From Planctomycetota bacterium (GTDB lineage: Bacteria; Planctomycetota; OFTM77), in the NCBI GenBank assembly GCA_029260795.1, contig JAJDCO010000108.1, positions 62,001 through 126,000 of the forward strand: a stretch of DNA of 64,000 nucleotides, in the 5' to 3' direction. The notes under the pieces are model-generated. The model worked only from the letters and a program-made list of their open reading frames with translations. It did not search any database and was not told the DNA's origin. This document shows, piece by piece, positions 56,561 through 64,000 of this stretch. The position numbers and the translations under genes are program-made. Position 1 is the first letter of the stretch. Every line of letters begins with the position of its first letter.

Positions 56561-57472
56561 TCAGCTCGGGGACGATCTCTCGAATCCCAACGCTCGGAGC
56601 TCGACACCGAGCGACTGTCTTTCAGCGGCGGTCAGCTCGCGAAGCGGAGGGCGCACCAAGACCGCAGCGAGGCCCGCCAGGCGGGTCGCTTCCTTCAACG
56701 CGGCCTGCATCGGATAGCGTTCGAAGATCGTGCGCCAGCCCGACAGCTCGGACTGGGCCTCCTCGACTCCTTCGCCCGTCATCCAACCATCGAGCAGTCG
56801 ACGATGCACGCGAGGAATGACGTTCGCCAGCGCCGTGATCCCACCGACCGCACCGAACTTCAGCCCCTCGGCCATCAGATGATCGTTTCCGACGTAGATC
56901 TGCAGATCGGGAAACCGCGCGCATCGATCTCGCACCACCGACGGATCCGAGACCGACAGCTTCAGCCCGGCCAGGCGGGGATGACCGGCCAGCCGCGCGA
57001 TCACCTCGGAGCTCACCTCGACCACGCATTGCTTCGGGAAGTCGTAGAGCAGAACCGGAAGCTCGACGCGATCGAGCACGTACTCAAAGGCGGCGGCCAC
57101 CTCGGCGGCCCCGACTCCCTTGAAGTAGTACGGTGGCGGCACCAGAAACGCCTCGTAACCCAGCTCGCCGGCGAGCTGCCCGAGCGCGACGGTCTCGGTG
57201 ATCGAAGGCGACGCTCCGCCCGCGATCACGCGAAGGGATCCTCGCTCGGCGGCGATGTGGTCCAAGACCGCCCGCCGTTCGCGATAGGAGAGGCTGGGAA
57301 ACTCGCCGTTGGTTCCCAGAGCCAGCACGCCGTCGAGGCCGCGATCAGCGAGGAAGGCGAGATGCCGGCTCATCCATTCCAGATCCAGATCCAGCTCCTC
57401 GCCACGGAACGGCGTGACGAGCGGAGCGAACACCGCGGGAGAGCTCGAGGCTTGGGGTGATGTCTCGGACAC
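56561..57472 (-). CDS. DapA/NanA-family aldolase (dihydrodipicolinate synthase-like)
   Basis: 303 residues, GTG start at 57472. TIM-barrel Schiff-base lyase: G-T-N-G-E-F near residue 53, catalytic Tyr in L-L-Y-D-F-P (about 144), Schiff-base Lys in G-L-K-L-S-V (about 173). The substrate cannot be set: DapA itself, keto-deoxy sugar aldolase or N-acetylneuraminate lyase are possible. The sialidase 4 kb away makes the last one tempting but unproven. Confidence 0.9.
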   Translation of the reverse strand: MSETSPQASSSPAVFAPLVTPFRGEELDLDLEWMSRHLAFLADRGLDGVLALGTNGEFPSLSYRERRAVLDHIAAERGSLRVIAGGASPSITETVALGQLAGELGYEAFLVPPPYYFKGVGAAEVAAAFEYVLDRVELPVLLYDFPKQCVVEVSSEVIARLAGHPRLAGLKLSVSDPSVVRDRCARFPDLQIYVGNDHLMAEGLKFGAVGGITALANVIPRVHRRLLDGWMTGEGVEEAQSELSGWRTIFERYPMQAALKEATRLAGLAAVLVRPPLRELTAAERQSLGVELRALGFERSSPS

Positions 57473-57593
57473 AGGGCTCAGGTTCCTTCCATCCAGATCG
57501 GCACCACGGTGCGCTCATGATCCCCGCTGGCCGCACCCGTTGCAATGCACAACCTTACCGATGGAGCCTGGTTTGCTAGTGGTTGAGCTCCTC

Positions 57594-57621
57594 TAGACAA
57601 GCCTTCGCGAGCCCGTATAGT
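57594..57621 (+). promoter_or_regulatory. Sigma-70-like promoter for the FHA gene
   Basis: TAGACA (57594-57599), 16-nt spacer, TATAGT (57616-57621). Expected start near 57628, leader about 40 nt to ATG 57667. Confidence 0.5.
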
Positions 57622-57666
57622 GGCCGGGTCAAAACAAGCGTTTCCCACCTGACAACTCCGAGCAGC

Positions 57667-59331
57667 ATGAAACTCAGCCTGCACGTCTCCATTCCTGGGG
57701 AGGGAGTGCGCATCGTGCGGTTGGACCGGGATCGATTCGAGATCGGACGACACCCCGACTCGGACATCGTTCTGGCCGGTTCCGCCGTTTCGCGTTGCCA
57801 TGCTCTGCTGCTGCGCACCGAGAAGAGCTACTGCGTCGAGGATCTCGGGGGCTTCAACGGGGTCTTCGTCGGGGGCCGACGCGTGCAGACTCACGAGCTC
57901 GCGCCCGGAGACGAGGTCGTCATCGGCGACAACCGACTTCTCTTCTCGGTCGAGACCGAGAGCGCCCCGGAGCCAGGTATCGTCGAGACCTTCAGCCCCT
58001 TGGAGGCGCAGCAGCCGTGGCCAACTCTCGCGCCGCTGCGCGAGATTGCCGGAGACATTGCCAGCGACATCGAGTTGCTCGTCCGCTCGGTCGCCGAGCT
58101 CGACGGCCACCGTTCGATGCCCGACGCACTCGGAGAGCTCGCGCGCCGCTTGATCGATCACCTCGGGGCCGATCGCGTCGTTTGGTGGCTGGGGCCGGGG
58201 ACTTCGCTCGAGCCTCCACTCGTCATCGAGCGGCATCGAAACCGAACTCTCGCCCGCGAGCCTCTCGATGAAGACCTCATCGAGTGCGTCGCTCGCTCCA
58301 GCAAGCCCTTCGTGCGTCGTGTCACCACCGGTCACGGGACACGCTCCTGGATCGCTGCGCCGATCCCGCTGGCTCGTCGCCCCGGGGCCGTTCTGATCGC
58401 GGAGCGAGGCGCACAGCCCTTCGCGTTCGGCCCTCGAGAGCTCAAGCTCATCAGTGATCTCGGGCGCACGATCGCACACACCATCCATCGATGGCTCGAG
58501 CACGAGCACCTAGCTCGCAGCTACGACGATCTCGCTCGAGACAATCGCGCGTTGCGGAGCAGCCTGCAGATCGATGGCGACTTCAGCGCATTCGGCGGAC
58601 AGACCCTCTCGGTTCGCCGCGCCCGCAGGCGAGCCCAGGCCTGGGTCGATGCGACTGGCCCGATCTTGATTCATGGAGAATCCGGAACCGGGCGCCGCCG
58701 GCTGGCCGAGCTGCTCCACTTCAATCGATCGTGGGCGTGGGGTCCCCTGATTGCAATCTCCTGCGCTTTGCAACCTGCCGGCGAGCTGGAGAGCCAGCTC
58801 TTCGGCCAGCGTGACGAGCCGGGCGACATCGCTGCGGCGCGCGGAGGTTCGCTCGTGCTTCTGCACGTCGAGAAGCTGCCGTCCGACCTCGCCCAGCCCC
58901 TCGCAAACCTCGTTCGCGGAGGCTCGACCTCGCTCGCGACGGGTGACACCGTCCGTGCGACCGACGTCCGATTCCTCGCCGTCGCCAACCGACCGCCCGG
59001 CAATCTCGTCAAGCGGCGACCGCAGCTCGCCGAGCTGATTGAAGCCTTCGAGTATCGACTGCCGCTCCCTCCTCTTCGGCGCATCCCCGACGACATCCCA
59101 ATCCTCGCCGACGAATGTCTCCAAACCGCCAGTCGCGAGCTGGGCAAACACTTGCCGGGCATCGCGCCGAGCTGCGCCGCGCTTCTCTCTCGCTATCGAT
59201 GGCCCGGGAACCGCCGAGAGCTCGAAGCCGTCATGCATCGCTGTGCGCTGCGTCTGAAAGATGGCGAAAGGCTGTCGACGAAGCACTTGAGCGCTCTGGG
59301 CGAGTTCGGTGCGGCCTCCGCCGAGACTTGA
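57667..59331 (+). CDS. FHA-GAF protein with degenerate sigma-54-activator-like AAA+ domain
   Basis: 554 residues. FHA about 20-100 (I-G-R-H-P-D-S-D-I-V-L, V-S-R-C-H-A, N-G-V-F-V), GAF-like about 150-290, AAA+ about 320-550. The AAA+ Walker A reads G-E-S-G-T-G-R-R-R (Lys replaced by Arg). Walker B is L-V-L-L-H-V-E instead of L-F-L-D-E. The sigma-54 contact loop G-A-F-T-G-A is missing (L-F-G-Q-R-D-E-P-G-D). The R-Y-x-W-P-G-N-x-R-E-L segment remains. No C-terminal HTH. So it cannot act as a normal enhancer-binding protein. It may be a phosphothreonine-reading scaffold. Confidence 0.85.
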   Translation: MKLSLHVSIPGEGVRIVRLDRDRFEIGRHPDSDIVLAGSAVSRCHALLLRTEKSYCVEDLGGFNGVFVGGRRVQTHELAPGDEVVIGDNRLLFSVETESAPEPGIVETFSPLEAQQPWPTLAPLREIAGDIASDIELLVRSVAELDGHRSMPDALGELARRLIDHLGADRVVWWLGPGTSLEPPLVIERHRNRTLAREPLDEDLIECVARSSKPFVRRVTTGHGTRSWIAAPIPLARRPGAVLIAERGAQPFAFGPRELKLISDLGRTIAHTIHRWLEHEHLARSYDDLARDNRALRSSLQIDGDFSAFGGQTLSVRRARRRAQAWVDATGPILIHGESGTGRRRLAELLHFNRSWAWGPLIAISCALQPAGELESQLFGQRDEPGDIAAARGGSLVLLHVEKLPSDLAQPLANLVRGGSTSLATGDTVRATDVRFLAVANRPPGNLVKRRPQLAELIEAFEYRLPLPPLRRIPDDIPILADECLQTASRELGKHLPGIAPSCAALLSRYRWPGNRRELEAVMHRCALRLKDGERLSTKHLSALGEFGAASAET

Positions 59332-59585
59332 CGATGCGGAGTGTGTCCGCGCAAGGAAGCGGAACGGGCACGATCTCTGCCCCTCCCGGGCGCCGCGTGG
59401 CGTCCGCAAGCGACGTAGACGGATGCTCGGCTTGGCACGCCGATAGAGACGAGGTGCCTCCGCCAGCGGGTCGCGGAAGCGCTGACATCATTAGACGCGA
59501 ACACTCACATGAAGCTATTCTCTGAAGAAGCGGTACGACGGAAGCCGTCTTCCGCGACTTGAAATCACGACCGAGGAGCCGCTCG
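59332..59585. other. Intergenic region after the FHA gene
   Basis: 254 nt without a supported gene. A weak GCGGA/TCCGC stem near 59336-59350 follows the stop and may be a poor terminator. Minus-strand frames here are low quality. Confidence 0.4.
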
Positions 59586-59810
59586 ATGTCTCCTGACTCG
59601 CTCCTGGCTTCGTGCCGGGTCCCCACTCCCGACGAGCTTCCAAAGGGGAGGCGGCGAGGCGATCGACGCTCCCAGCGCAACGTGGCCGAGAAAATCTCCG
59701 AGTGCGGCGGGCAGAGGATTCGGATCTTGCTCGAAGTGGACACCATCTTCGAGGAAGTCCGAGTGCGGCACCTCGACGGCCGACAAACGGACTTCCTGCT
59801 CATTCGGTGA
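59586..59810 (+). CDS. Small hypothetical protein upstream of the ASCH gene
   Basis: 74 residues from ATG 59586 with GAGGAG 7 nt upstream. The second half (R-I-R-I-L-L-E-V-D-T-I-F-E-E-V-R-V-R) has normal codon usage. It stops 12 nt before the ASCH gene, whose ribosome binding site lies in the gap, so a two-gene operon is likely. No family recognised. It could also be noncoding. Confidence 0.4.
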   Translation: MSPDSLLASCRVPTPDELPKGRRRGDRRSQRNVAEKISECGGQRIRILLEVDTIFEEVRVRHLDGRQTDFLLIR

Positions 59811-59822
59811 GAGGAGTACCCG

Positions 59823-60425
59823 ATGCTCTTTCAGAAGCGATTTCACGACGGCATCCGCCACGGAACGATCACGCAGACTTTTCGCGCCTGGGAGACGCCC
59901 CGGGTGCGGGCGGGGCGCCCCTACCGATGCCCGCCGATTGGCTTGATCGAAGTGGATGCCGTCGAGGAGGTCAGGCTGGGCGAGGTCGAGGACGGCGCGG
60001 CGTCCGCGGCAGGGTTCGAGGACGCCTCCGAGCTGCGCTCGTTTCTTCAGAGCTCGACCACCCGTCGGATCACCTCTCGCTCGCGGGTGTTTCGCGTGCG
60101 GTTTCGATTCCGCACCCAAGCGGTCGACCCTCGTGAGGCGAAACAGCTCGACACCTCGAAGCCGGGCCTCGACGACGTCATCCTGAGGCTGGAATCCATC
60201 GACCGGCGGAGCCGACGAGGACCCTGGACGCGACAGGTGCTCGAGCTCATCGCACAACATCCGCGCACATCCGCCGCCCGGCTGGCTCCGCAAGCCGATC
60301 GGGAACGCCTGCCCTTCAAGGCGGACGTTCGAAAGCTCAAGGAGCTTGGCCTCACGATCAGTCACGACGTCGGGTACTCGCTATCAAGGCGAGGCGAAGC
60401 CGTACTGAAGCGGCTGAAGGGTTGA
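59823..60425 (+). CDS. ASCH-domain protein with C-terminal winged-helix-like region
   Basis: 200 residues from ATG 59823 (AGAGGAG 6 nt upstream). N-terminal part: F-Q-K-R-F-H-D-G-I-R-H-G-T-I-T-Q-T-F-R-A-W, V-R-A-G-R-P-Y, I-E-V-D-A-V, G-F-E-D-A-S-E-L, the layout of ASCH (PUA-like) domains that bind RNA or hydrolyse modified nucleosides. Residues 140-200 (V-L-E-L-I-A-Q-H-P, V-R-K-L-K-E-L-G-L-T, L-S-R-R-G-E-A-V-L) resemble a winged helix. Fusion of ASCH with such a region is uncommon. Confidence 0.7.
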   Translation: MLFQKRFHDGIRHGTITQTFRAWETPRVRAGRPYRCPPIGLIEVDAVEEVRLGEVEDGAASAAGFEDASELRSFLQSSTTRRITSRSRVFRVRFRFRTQAVDPREAKQLDTSKPGLDDVILRLESIDRRSRRGPWTRQVLELIAQHPRTSAARLAPQADRERLPFKADVRKLKELGLTISHDVGYSLSRRGEAVLKRLKG

Positions 60426-60555
60426 GACGCTCTTTCACCGCCTCAGCGCTCGGCGGCTTGCGCTCCTTCTCTCCCAGCCGCTTTCTGGGCTTGAGCCTGA
60501 CCGAGGCTCTCGGCACACTCGACGCTCTCATTCCGCTCGACCTGGAGGTGTCACC

Positions 60556-61725
60556 TTGCGAAGCTCGACCTGCATCATCCTGCTGGCACTGGCTGCGACG
60601 CCGTCGCTGATCGCTCAGCCCGAGTTCACTTCGGAGTCGCTTCCCGAGTGGCGCGAGTACCTTCTTCCCGACGAGCCGGCGAGCTGTTGGCGCGGAATCC
60701 CGTGGCAGCCCAGCTTCGCGCGCGCCGTGGTCGAGGCTCAAAAGAAGGACCAGCCCGTGCTCTTGTGGGCCATGAATGGCCATCCGCTCGGCTGCACCTG
60801 AAACAACGGCGTACGCGCCAGGCAGGCTGTCTGGTCGGACCCCACCGTCCTCGATCTGACGCACTCCTTCGTCCCCGTCGCCGATGAGGTCGGACGACTT
60901 CAGAGACACACGGGCGCCGAGTGTGAGCTCTTTCAGAAGATCGCCGAGCAAGGACACGACGCCGGGCGCGAGCGACCGACAGGCACTCGCCAGGGCATCT
61001 ATGCAACCGCGCCGAGCGGCAGACTCCTGGCCTCGGTCAACACGGTCGACCCGGGTCGCCTGGCAAAGATGCTGCGACGGGCTCTTGCCGAGTGGGAGCG
61101 CCTTCCTCGAGCAGAGCGAGCTCACCCCGACCCCGAGGCCCTCCTCGCCGCCGACGCGAAGCGGTGGGAGCGGCTCTATCCCGAGGACGGCCTCGTCCTG
61201 CTCGTGTACTCCCGCGACCTTCCGCGTAAGCGAGCACCCACCGGATGGCACGCAGACGCCCGGAACCAGGACTATGCATGGTTCCGCAAGGTGGAGATCT
61301 CGAAGCTGCTTCCCGAGCCGGTCGAGGTCGGAGCGACAGCCAAGCTTCCGGAGAACATCGTGCGGCGCCTGGTGCGACTGCATCTGCTGGACAATGTCCG
61401 AGGTCAGACCGGCCCCCTCCAGGACGAGGACATTCAGCGAGCGCGTTGGTCGCTCACCGTAACCGCCACCGAGGGCGATCTCATCGAGCTCTCGCTCGAT
61501 GGAGAGAGCCGCGCCGTGGCGAGGGGGCAGTGGCCGGTCTCCGGGTATCAGGACCGTGAGAGCCCGAAGGCTCAAGAGCGCGGCATGGACCTCCGGTGGT
61601 TGGGCAACTTCCACTCTGCCGTGATACCCGTGATGCCCTTGCCGAACAGGACACGGACTTCGGCACCGCCCAGCCGTCTTTCAAGCCCTACTGCCATGAT
61701 GACGATTTCGTGGTCGACGGCGTGA
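60556..61725 (+). CDS. Candidate selenoprotein: secreted thioredoxin-like protein with C-T-U motif
   Basis: TTG start at 60556 with GGAGGTG 7 nt upstream. Signal peptide residues 1-20 (I-I-L-L-A-L-A-A-T-P-S-L-I-A-Q). The frame reaches UGA 60799-60801 at codon 82 and then stays open, in the same frame, to 61725. Before it is V-L-L-W-A-M-N-G-H-P-L-G-C-T, after it N-N-G-V, then a long domain with T-R-Q-G-I-Y-A-T-A-P-S-G-R-L-L-A. A thioredoxin-fold redox motif with UGA in place of the second Cys indicates selenocysteine. A SECIS-like hairpin follows. From about 61615 the frame seems to shift (see 61596), so the C-terminus is doubtful. Role in thiol redox is inference. Confidence 0.78.
60799..60834 (+). 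promoter_or_regulatory. Candidate bacterial SECIS element (UGA plus hairpin)
   Basis: UGA 60799-60801, 16 nt, then CCAGGCA (60818-60824), loop GGC (60825-60827), UGUCUGG (60828-60834). A 7-bp stem with one G-U pair. The loop starts 23 nt after the UGA and begins with GG, inside the bacterial SECIS range. A smaller GGCG/CGCC stem lies nearer the UGA. Not tested by software. Confidence 0.65.
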
Positions 61726-61859
61726 TCATCCCCGAGCTGTTCGAGTGGTGCACGAGCGAGCCGCAGCGCCTCTTCAGCACCGCGGCCCACGAGCTCTCTC
61801 CGACGACCGTATCCCTCGCTACTTCCGGAGCCACGCCTCATCGAAGCGAGCGAATGTGA
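61596..61859 (+). other. Shifted-frame segment after the thioredoxin-like protein
   Basis: From about 61615 the coding signal (GC-rich third positions) seems to move to another frame, with F-V-V-D-G-V-I-I-P-E-L-F. This looks faintly like the start of a PhyH-type dioxygenase. It ends inside the sialidase 3' end. Probably a frameshift or deletion junction. Identity is weak. Confidence 0.3.
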
Positions 61860-63423
61860 TCCTCCGATACTCGTCTCGCTCGAAGAGCAAGCCGATCCCA
61901 GCGTTTGGAAGCGCGACCAGGCAAGAGTAGGCGGCCGATCCGGCGTGAACCGTCTTCGCGACCGGCCAGGTCGCGCCGTCGTCTTCACTGAGGCGAACCG
62001 TCATGTGATGCCTCCCGTCGGTCGAAGCCGGGTTCGCGAACAGAACCACTCCCGGTCGCGACTCCGAGCTCCAGCGGGACCGAATCAGGCTCGCCTGACA
62101 GACGGGCTCAATGAGGACGGGGTCATACGCCACGGCCGACCACGAATGGCCGCCGTCGGTGCTGGTCGCGATCGCTCGGCACGTCCTGGATCGCTCGTAG
62201 TTGCGCATGTTGAGCAACAGGCTCCCGTCCTCGCGCTCGATGACCTGGCACTCGTTCACGCCTGCCGAGAGTGCCTCGCCCCGACGCCAGCTCGCCCCGT
62301 GGTCGTCGCTCATGATCACGTGAGAGCCGTAGCCGCTGGGGACATCGGCGTTCGGACTCGAGTGATCGCACGGGATCACGAGCCGGCCCGCCTGCTCGCC
62401 TCGAGTCAGCTGGATCCCGACTCCCGGCCCGGTCGCATACCAACGCCACTCGGGATGTTTCGTCGTCACCGTGATGTCGCGGGGTGTCGACCAGGTGCGA
62501 CCATCATCCTCGGAGTGGCACACGAAGACGCGACGCGAGTCCTCGCCGGTGCCGGCCTTGATGGCGCTTTCGTGATCGGTGCCGAGGTTCCAGGTCATCA
62601 ACAGCCAGAGGTGCCCGGTGGTTCGATCGACGACCGGGCAGGGGTTGCCACAGGTATTGGAGCCGTCATCCCACACGACCTCGAGGTCGGACCAAGTCGT
62701 ACCGTCATCGGTGCTGCGGCGCATGACGAGATCGATGTCTCCCGTATCGCTCCGGCTCCGACGCCGCCCTTCGGCGAAGGCCAAGAGGTTACCCCCCGCC
62801 GTTCGAACCGCGGCCGGAATGCGAAACGTGTCGTAGGCTTCCTGGCCACTCACGAACACGTCGGTCTCGAAAGGCGGTCGCGACTCGATGGGCGACGGAG
62901 AGATCGCTCCGTTGATGGACCACGACTCGATGTGCATCGTCGCCCGATGCGGACGCAACCCGATCGCGGCCACCAGCGGAACCGTGAGAGCGACCTCATG
63001 GGCCGTCTCGCCATCGATCTCGATCGTCAGCTTCCCGTTGCTTCGTCTGACCTCGAGCGCGAACGCTCGCTCCTCTTCGACCCTCGGCTCACCCAGCATC
63101 GCCTGGCCGCCGAAGAGCGAGCCCTCGACGAACATCTCGCCCGTCCGCCCCTCGAATCCGAAGTGGCTGCCGTCGATGACGAACGACGCGGCGCTGCCTT
63201 CCAATTCGGTGATCGACAGCTTCGCCTTCACCGTCCACTCTCCGGGGCCGACCCGGGGTGTCGCCCACAGCACGGTCCCGACACCGGACCCGGTGAGGGC
63301 TCCATCCACCGTCTTCCACTCTCCCTCGGCGCGAACCGAATGGACTCTTCCGCGCTCGATCAAGACCTGGTCATCGGGGACGGCATCGATCAGCAGCGAG
63401 AGGAGCAGGAACCAGACAGACAT
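61819..63423 (-). CDS. Secreted exo-sialidase (GH33-like)
   Basis: 534 residues with a signal peptide (V-W-F-L-L-L-S-L-L-I-D-A). An N-terminal beta-sandwich/lectin-like part (about 25-175), then a six-bladed propeller. F-R-I-P (T-F-R-I-P-A) near residue 200 and at least five Asp boxes: S-T-D-D-G-T-T-W, S-E-D-D-G-R-T-W, S-D-D-H-G-A-S-W, S-T-D-G-G-H-S-W, S-E-D-D-G-A-T-W. It would remove terminal sialic acid from host or marine glycans. The Tyr/Glu nucleophile pair was not traced in detail. Confidence 0.9.
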   Translation of the reverse strand: MSVWFLLLSLLIDAVPDDQVLIERGRVHSVRAEGEWKTVDGALTGSGVGTVLWATPRVGPGEWTVKAKLSITELEGSAASFVIDGSHFGFEGRTGEMFVEGSLFGGQAMLGEPRVEEERAFALEVRRSNGKLTIEIDGETAHEVALTVPLVAAIGLRPHRATMHIESWSINGAISPSPIESRPPFETDVFVSGQEAYDTFRIPAAVRTAGGNLLAFAEGRRRSRSDTGDIDLVMRRSTDDGTTWSDLEVVWDDGSNTCGNPCPVVDRTTGHLWLLMTWNLGTDHESAIKAGTGEDSRRVFVCHSEDDGRTWSTPRDITVTTKHPEWRWYATGPGVGIQLTRGEQAGRLVIPCDHSSPNADVPSGYGSHVIMSDDHGASWRRGEALSAGVNECQVIEREDGSLLLNMRNYERSRTCRAIATSTDGGHSWSAVAYDPVLIEPVCQASLIRSRWSSESRPGVVLFANPASTDGRHHMTVRLSEDDGATWPVAKTVHAGSAAYSCLVALPNAGIGLLFERDEYRRITFARFDEAWLRK

Positions 63424-63519
63424 CGAGATCGCCTCAGTAATAGGATGACGGGATGAGCTCGCGCAGTGCCGAGGCTCGAATCGAGCTCATTGTGACCGAT
63501 CTCTCAAAGGAGTTGCACA

Positions 63520-63858
63520 GTGCCGACGGTCGGATGGATCGGTGTCATCCTGGGTGTGTCGCTCGGGGTCGCGGGTGCAGTCTTCGGAACCGTGATGGGC
63601 CTTCGCAGCGCGCGGTCTCCACGCGAACGATCGTTCCTCGTGAAGGGAGCCCTCCTGACCTGGGCCTTGGCCACGGGCTTCGTCGCTGCCCTCTTACTGA
63701 TCGAGACCTGGCATCGCCACCTCCTGTGGCCGGTCTACGCGATTGCGCTGATCGCGCTGGTCAACTTCGTCAATCGCAAGCAGGAGCTGATCCGACGCGC
63801 CGAAGCGGGGGGTGCCGATGCGCTCGACCAGGAAGCCGAGCCACGCGAACCCAAATGA
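63520..63858 (+). CDS. Small membrane protein with three helices
   Basis: 112 residues, GTG 63520 with AAAGGAG 7 nt upstream. Helices: G-V-I-L-G-V-S-L-G-V-A-G-A-V-F-G, G-A-L-L-T-W-A-L-A-T-G-F-V-A-A-L-L-L-I, L-W-P-V-Y-A-I-A-L-I-A-L-V-N-F-V. An Arg/Glu-rich tail follows. No family recognised. Confidence 0.7.
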   Translation: MPTVGWIGVILGVSLGVAGAVFGTVMGLRSARSPRERSFLVKGALLTWALATGFVAALLLIETWHRHLLWPVYAIALIALVNFVNRKQELIRRAEAGGADALDQEAEPREPK

Positions 63859-63910
63859 GACCTCCGGAATAACTTCAGGGGAGCGCTCCACTGACGAGGC
63901 CTTCGGGCTC

Positions 63911-64000
63911 TCACTCTCTTTCCTCGCTGTTCTCCTCGACGAGGGCCTCAACCATTCGCTTCGAGGGGGAGGCTGCTCCGCTGCGGCTCGTCCAGAGCGC
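63911..64000 (-). CDS. Possible C-terminal end of a minus-strand gene (partial)
   Basis: A frame open from the window edge to TGA 63911-63913 (29 codons) reads K-R-M-V-E-A-L-V-E-E-N, with coding-like composition. It cannot be judged without the sequence beyond the edge. Confidence 0.3.
   Translation of the reverse strand, partial: ALWTSRSGAASPSKRMVEALVEENSEERE

Noticed and set aside
56561-57472. Calling the lyase nanA or dapA
   Set aside because: The residues seen are common to the whole family and do not decide the substrate.

Overview
This is a GC-rich bacterial window, about 60-65% G+C by eye, from a Gram-negative organism. It carries an LptF/LptG pair, an MsbA-type exporter, an LpxL/HtrB-type acyltransferase, lipoproteins with lipoboxes and a c-type cytochrome respiratory chain. 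A short ECF-type sigma factor, a TPR-fused sulfatase-fold enzyme, a secreted sialidase and many secreted hypothetical proteins suggest Planctomycetota or a close relative. That placement is inference.

Layout. 1-5.8 kb (mostly minus): 5' part of a GlcD-type flavin oxidase, mutS with a small BamE-like membrane protein overlapping its stop, and two lipoproteins, one a c'-type cytochrome. 6.1 kb: sigma factor. 6.8-22.8 kb (minus): a large respiratory block read from a TTGACT-N16-TACAAT promoter. It starts with a Rieske protein, split cytochrome b (two genes), a 1223-residue octaheme cytochrome c with a coiled coil, and a cupredoxin-like protein. After a hairpin come a diheme cytochrome c lipoprotein, aa3-type oxidase subunits II and I, CtaA, CtaB, subunits III and IV, SCO, a DUF420 protein and a small membrane protein. 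23-28.5 kb: secreted HExxH protein, hybrid two-component pair, tiny Cys-rich lipoprotein, and an orphan terminator that implies a small RNA. 29-38.3 kb: polyprenyl-phosphate mannosyltransferase, degenerate B12/radical-SAM protein, glycosyltransferases, isochorismatase-like protein, NAD synthetase, TPR sulfatase-fold protein, GNAT. 38.5-44.3 kb: ABC exporter, M24 peptidase, a RAYT-type transposase, and several intergenic tandem repeats. 44.3-47.7 kb: TPR protein and partner. 47.7-56.2 kb: EF-P and an envelope cluster (LptG, LptF, tandem LPS-kinase-like protein, MsbA-like exporter, acyltransferase, glycosyltransferase). 56-64 kb: aminotransferase remnant, DapA-family lyase, FHA/GAF/degenerate AAA+ protein, ASCH protein, a thioredoxin-like protein, sialidase, small membrane protein.

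The main discovery is two unlinked genes that each read through one in-frame UGA placed where a redox cysteine would be expected. One is the last gene of the oxidase operon (UGA at 6966-6968, giving U-P-N-C just after a signal peptide). The other is the thioredoxin-like secreted protein (UGA at 60799-60801, giving C-T-U). Each UGA is followed at 17 or 23 nt by a hairpin whose apical loop starts with GG, which fits the bacterial SECIS pattern. I interpret both as selenoproteins that ordinary gene calling would truncate or miss.

Several proteins have lost a signature residue: the middle Cys of the radical-SAM cluster, the Cys of the isochorismatase/nicotinamidase triad, and the Walker A Lys and GAFTGA loop of a sigma-54-activator-like domain.
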